Assembly: GCA_015039365.1 (NCBI GenBank)
Contig: WION01000680.1
Location: 1-24,751, forward strand
Direction of reading: 5' to 3'
DNA length: 24,751 bases
Origin: Amanita rubescens
Lineage: Eukaryota > Basidiomycota > Agaricomycetes > Agaricales > Amanitaceae
The position numbers and the translations under genes are program-made. How positions within the stretch are numbered: the first letter of the stretch is position 1; every line of letters begins with the position of its first letter. The notes beneath the pieces were generated by a model. The model made no database searches. It was given only the letters and a program-made list of their open reading frames with translations, and was not told the origin of the DNA. This document shows, one piece after another, positions 20,901 to 24,751 of the stretch.

Positions 20901-22953
20901 TGTGAGTAGCACTTCTGTTCTTTGATACATGATTACATCTCATCCCACAGGGTGTGAGTAATACTGTGCTATTGCTATGAGCTATTTTATAACATTTCCA
21001 ATAGCTTGTAGGTGACACTCTACTCCATAATTTTTCCAGACAGTCAGAGCATATCACTCATTGCATGTCCAACAGGATGTGTGTGACACTGCATGTTTTT
21101 CTGGGACCTGAAGTTGTCTCATCAACCACCTTATCCTATGATCAACAGGAAGTGAGTGTTGCAATTATTGCTGCAAAGCATTTTGTCCCAACTACTTTGG
21201 CCAACAGACAGTAAGTAGTATGCAGTGACTTTTCATGAGAAAATTGCCAAATGGTCACATCACATATGAATAAAAGACTGTATGTGGAGTTGAATATTGA
21301 AATTTGTGCAGTTTGATAATCATATCTCATTGCCAACAGTCTGCAAGTAACATTGCAGCTTATTCAATTTCCAGCCATCTGATCTTACTCACTCAATAGG
21401 CTGTGAGTGATGCTCCAATCTTTTCTTGAGTCTCACCCTGCTGATTGTGTGATCAACAGCAAGTGTGTTTTATTGCATTTTGTTCTGCAAAAGTTATCTC
21501 ATCATATTTCAACCCATGAATAGGAAGTGAGTTTGTATGCTGCAGTTCTTTCTGCCAGGTTATCTTATACATGTCTCATACTAACAGCTTGTGAGTGAAG
21601 TTATGTTTTTCCCCTAAGCAGTCTCTTCACAGAATTTTTTCATAATCCCTAGGAAGTGGGTGACACATCCTGCCTTCAATACAGACTTCTCATCATAAAA
21701 CCAACAGGGAGTAAGCCATTTATCACTTTCATCTGCTAGGTAACCCTTCACATGCCATGACAGCGTGTAAGTGACTTTGAACTACTTTCTTGAAGTCACA
21801 CATCTCATTTTTTGACTAACAGCGAGTGAGTTACATTGCTTAGTATGCAAGTGGCTTTCATCATATTTCAAACAGGGAGTGAGTGAAATTGCAATTTCTC
21901 TCACTGTGTAATTTTATTTAAGATGATCCTGGAATGGCCAAATAGGAAGTAAGTGACATTAACACTCTTTTTACCTTCACCTTTATTCAACCTATTTCAT
22001 GGTCAACAGCAAGTGAGTGATACAGTTTTTTCAACTGCTACATTGTCTTATGCATCACATACTACAAATAAAAGCTTGTGAGTGATTCTACAGGTATGTT
22101 TTGCCTTCATTGCAATCTAATTTAAGAACCAAAAGAGAGTGGGTCATACTCATGTTTCTCCATAAATAATCTCATAATGTCTTGATTATTAGACAGTAAG
22201 TAACACCAGATTTCTTTGCTCACTGTGTCATTTTTCATCTGACCTAACAGAAAGTGGGTAAATATTATTTGTTTCAATCAATCTTTTATGCTAATATTAT
22301 GATATGTGCATAGATTGTAAGATACACTAAGGATTCTCTAATAGCTGCCTCTTGATTTGGTGTATCAAGGCAAGTGATGAAAAAGAGCAAATAAAATATG
22401 CTGACAAACATATAAGGTTGTATGTCCACTGCTGAGATTCTATTGAAATTTTGCTCCTTCATCCTTACTAGTCTAAACTGCAATACCTCTTTGGTGATGA
22501 ATCAGAAAAACTTTCAAGAATCAGTGTAAGGCCTGTGTCTGATTAATTCTGCACTATGATGCAGCTGATGTTGTAACCAGCCCACAGCCTGTCAGCTGTT
22601 AGCTGGTAAGTCACTGTATTGTATTTGTTGTTTTATTTGACCTAATAGTTACTAAGCAACTAATATCCTTGCCAAGCTGTCATTTTGGATCAGGAAACCA
22701 ATCTATGAATCAATCATGGATGCCTTGGAACAGTTTGAAAGACAAGATGATGTGAAGAAACTGAAGCTACAAATCACTTCTGAATCAATGCCTTCCAATT
22801 TGGAAGATTTAATTGCTTTTCTTATGATCAGGTCATCCACATTTGATGGTATGCATTTGATTTACAAGTTATTGTCATCTTCATTTACAATACTTTGTAA
22901 AACCAGCTCTACTGCACCATCCTATGTACTTCCCTTGTGCATCAGGATTTTAA
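17944..22953 (+). CDS. P-loop GTPase, gene P, with about 62 exons
   Basis: Predicted 429-residue paralogue of gene M. Motifs: GRANAGKTT (P-loop), FHDSEGFESG (switch II), FTKFD (G4). Conventional exons: 17944-17962, 18004-18171, 18229-18272, 18329-18498, 18551-18627, 18790-18981, 19029-19164, 19213-19288 (ends KFPHFW), 19336-19347 (VNIK). The one-codon array follows, then 22472-22525 (YLFGDESEK), 22603-22605 (Leu), 22677-22848 (FWIRKPIYES...) and 22946-22953. Frame holds at every junction. Intron 19165-19212 is 48 nt, as in gene M. Gene P splits DENG|TELE with an intron that gene M lacks, and lacks the intron gene M has four codons later. The 3' end is the least certain part: without intron 22849-22945 the frame would run to 23090. 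Role unknown; splicing of the array is inferred from sequence. Confidence 0.85.
19397..22605 (+). other. Array of 49 one-codon exons in gene P
   Basis: Acceptor (mostly CAACAG), three bases, donor, repeated with a period near 61 bp and introns of about 47-81 nt. Codon and first coordinate: GAT 19397, AAT 19449, [15-nt exon 19515-19529], TGG 19587, GGG 19642, AAA 19702, AGA 19757, AGA 19812, GAG 19868, AGG 19929, GAA 19989, GCA 20054, TAT 20113, GAG 20174, TCA 20238, GAG 20303, TAT 20360, GTT 20444, TAT 20506, GTT 20571, AGG 20642, GAT 20699, GCT 20768, CAA 20834, GAT 20899, GGT 20951, CTT 21005, GAT 21076, GAA 21149, ACA 21208, ACT 21277, TCT 21340, GCT 21400, CAA 21460, GAA 21524, CTT 21588, GAA 21653, GGA 21708, CGT 21764, CGA 21823, GGA 21876, GAA 21946, CAA 22010, CTT 22075, AGA 22136, ACA 22193, AAA 22251, ATT 22314, GTT 22417, [54-nt exon 22472-22525], CTG 22603. 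All are phase 0, with no stop codon. Confidence 0.87.
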
Positions 22954-23619
22954 GCCCTATGTGGCATTTGCTGCCCAACTTCTTTCACTTCAATGTAGGG
23001 AATGACAGAGGAGATAAACCTAGTCATTCTGCAGATGAATCATTTTTACTTGAACATTTTTTACATTCATACCATAAAGAAAGAGTCTAGAGATCCTCAT
23101 TCACTGATGAGTGCTGAACAAGAGATTTATGGAGATGATTAGTAAATAACTCAGAGATGTAAGCTGAGGGGACAAGAAACAATCATGTGCAGCATCAGTC
23201 ACCATTTCTAAGCCACAGCCCACAGAAGATAGTTGAAGAGCAAAAACGATTCAACGAAGGGGAGGGAATAGGCAGTTACAGCAGGTGTCCAGGATATGGA
23301 AGCTCTGAGGCCAGGCTGGCGTACTGGGGTACTATTATCTCGTAGCCACAGGCAATGTCCGATCAGTACGTGAGTTCCAAACTTTCTTATATTAATTGCC
23401 ATAACACGCGCATTTGTTCAATTGAAGCTGTGATAAAACAATGACGCTGCTAGGTCGAGACTGGATGCACAGCTTTTCATCCGAATCAGTGAACAATTTA
23501 CTCTTTGTTTTGTGGGAGTCACAGCCCTTCTTACACGTATAAGAACGGCAGAGGACACTTACCCTAAGTCTAACATCGTCCAGATTCCATCCTAGTCTAC
23601 AAGAAACCTCGATTGCGTT
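22954..23619. other. 3' flank of gene P and promoter of the next gene
   Basis: The frame of the gene P last exon, if read without its final intron, stays open to 23090. Otherwise I see no gene. Base composition changes near 23240 from the AT-rich array style to the more balanced style of the flanking genes. Confidence 0.4.
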
Positions 23620-24243
23620 ATGACTTTCTTCGAAGGAGCACACGACTTTAGCCTTCACAACGACAAAATGAACGATGTGAAGGGAAATTACAATGTAAAC
23701 GAAACAAAGAATGTCACGAACAACACTGATTGCAATAATCGCTATCTGTTCTCCGACGTGAGCAGAGGAAACAATGTGACGCACACTAATAGCATCGGTA
23801 TGTCCTTTTATCACGGTTCGCGACACCCGCCCTGATCCATTGAAGGGAACGGAAATGGAAACATAATTTCAACTGGAAACGGACAGACTGGTGGCGGTAC
23901 GTTTCATGGCAGCATTGGAAAGCCTTGTCATAACTCGCTCTCGTCTTGAATAGCTGCCTCAGTGAACCCGCAGGACATTGCCCGAATGCTTGTCGCAGCA
24001 GGGGTATTCAATACCGTCATTCCCGCAGCACAAGGATCGGTTGCGCCACAAAGCGCGCCACAGCAGCCCGCGCAGAGCGCAGCACCTACCCCTGCCGCCA
24101 CCATTCCGATGAATGGTATAATGGAGAGCATCCAATCTGGAACATGGACGCCCGAGATGATGAGCACCTTTAACGCGTTCTTGAAATCCATACAGCCAGT
24201 GACGCAGACAGACGGGAAGCAGCCCCAGAATAGCCAGCAATAA
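23620..24243 (+). CDS. Small lineage-specific protein, intact
   Basis: Three exons, 23620-23797, 23846-23896 and 23954-24243, both introns in phase 1, give 172 residues. The N-terminus MTFFEGAHDFSLHNDKMNDV and the following Asn-rich stretch match the gene at 14641. The middle exon is Gly/Asn-rich (GNGNGNIISTGNGQTGG). The C-terminal exon has two helical segments, PQDIARMLVAAGVFNTVI and WTPEMMSTFNAFLKSIQPV, separated by an Ala/Pro/Gln linker. It has no signal peptide, membrane segment or enzyme motif. In Agaricomycetes this N-terminal style often heads NLR-like or helical adaptor proteins, but nothing here proves such a role. Confidence 0.8.
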
Positions 24244-24460
24244 CTTTTACGCGTTCTACATTGTATCATTGTCCGTATGTGTAATATTTGCCAAGTTTCC
24301 AGGTTCCGGTTGTCTTTTTTTTCTTTCTTTTTGCTTCTGTGTATGTCTAGAAAGATACGAGGATTCCTGTAACGGAGATTGTAGAATCGTACAGTGACAA
24401 TTCTGTATCCCACGGTTAGCAGTATGCAAATAATTACATAATCCCTTGAGGCCCCGCATC

Positions 24461-24751
24461 ATGGCCGCCGCTGTGAGACGCGTACAGAAAGCCTTGCTCA
24501 GACCAACGGAGAGACTTGCCAGAGATGCGAATACGGGAAAAGCCATGGAGCATGCTCTCCACCTAGTCAAAGACGTCTTGGCAAAGAACCTCACTCCTGA
24601 GGGGCTCACCACCGCAGAGATATTCAAGCTCTCCCAAGAACACAAACCCCCTCCCGACTTCAAGCCTGCGCACCTTCCAAAGAATTCTACCATCCCTCCG
24701 AAACCGGACTCGGTTATTCGATCCCCCCAGTGAGTATAGTAATCCATCAAG
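24461..24751 (+). CDS. 5' end of an unidentified gene (partial)
   Basis: The ATG at 24461 opens a frame that reaches a good donor (GTGAGT at 24730), leaving phase 2. The rest lies outside the window. The N-terminus MAAAVRRVQKALLRPTERLA is Arg/Ala-rich without acidic residues at first, consistent with a mitochondrial presequence. The remainder is Lys/Pro-rich (HKPPPDFKPAHLPKNSTIPP). It may be a mitochondrial ribosomal or assembly protein, but I do not recognise it. Confidence 0.6.

Noticed and set aside
22588..22605. One 18-nt exon CCT...CTG instead of the single codon CTG
   Set aside because: In phase 0 it contains TAG in gene P, and the equivalent in gene M also contains TAG. Using the internal TTAG acceptor leaves only the Leu codon and keeps the frame in both.
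22954..23090. Extension of the gene P protein to 23090
   Set aside because: The frame is open, but gene M stops at the matching place and both genes show an intron just beyond. I kept the shorter end and note the alternative.

Overview
The window comes from a filamentous basidiomycete, most likely an Agaricomycete. Genes are split by many 45-65 nt introns with GTRNGT...YAG borders. The recognisable families (a fungal P-loop GTPase, a fungal HNH nuclease, an A1 aspartic protease, a eukaryotic-type prolyl-tRNA synthetase and small lineage-specific proteins) fit this group. All gene models are read by eye from open frames, splice signals and comparison of paralogues inside the window.

Layout: minus-strand GTPase gene M (723-5782); a gene-poor stretch; minus-strand aspartic protease (6608-8168), probably inactive; divergent plus-strand prolyl-tRNA synthetase (8526-11221); a weak small-secreted-protein candidate (minus, 11475-11797); a plus-strand membrane protein (12886-13815); a small lineage-specific gene (14641-15200); a minus-strand HNH nuclease gene (15597-16930) bracketed by two copies of a ~0.68 kb direct repeat; plus-strand GTPase gene P (17944-22953); a second small lineage-specific gene (23620-24243); and the 5' end of a gene leaving the window (24461 onward).

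The exceptional content is the 3' half of both GTPase genes. After a conventional GTPase domain, each gene runs into about 3 kb in which a 3' splice site, exactly three nucleotides and a 5' splice site recur every ~61 bp. Read as exons, each is one whole codon in phase 0. I count 49 one-codon exons in gene P and 51 in gene M. Each array contains one conserved 15-nt exon and is bounded by a conserved 12-nt and a conserved 54-nt exon. Reading all exons gives continuous frames of about 429 and 432 residues that align from end to end. None of the 100 triplets is a stop codon and none ends in C. The introns resemble each other, which points to amplification of one intron. Because every unit is a symmetric phase-0 codon, any subset could be skipped without a frameshift. 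This looks like a previously undescribed one-codon-per-exon gene architecture, found here as two diverged paralogues on opposite strands.

The GTPase genes, the small lineage-specific genes and the HNH gene look like accessory gene families that expand in mushrooms. The prolyl-tRNA synthetase is the only clear housekeeping gene. I see no functional link between it and the GTPase genes.
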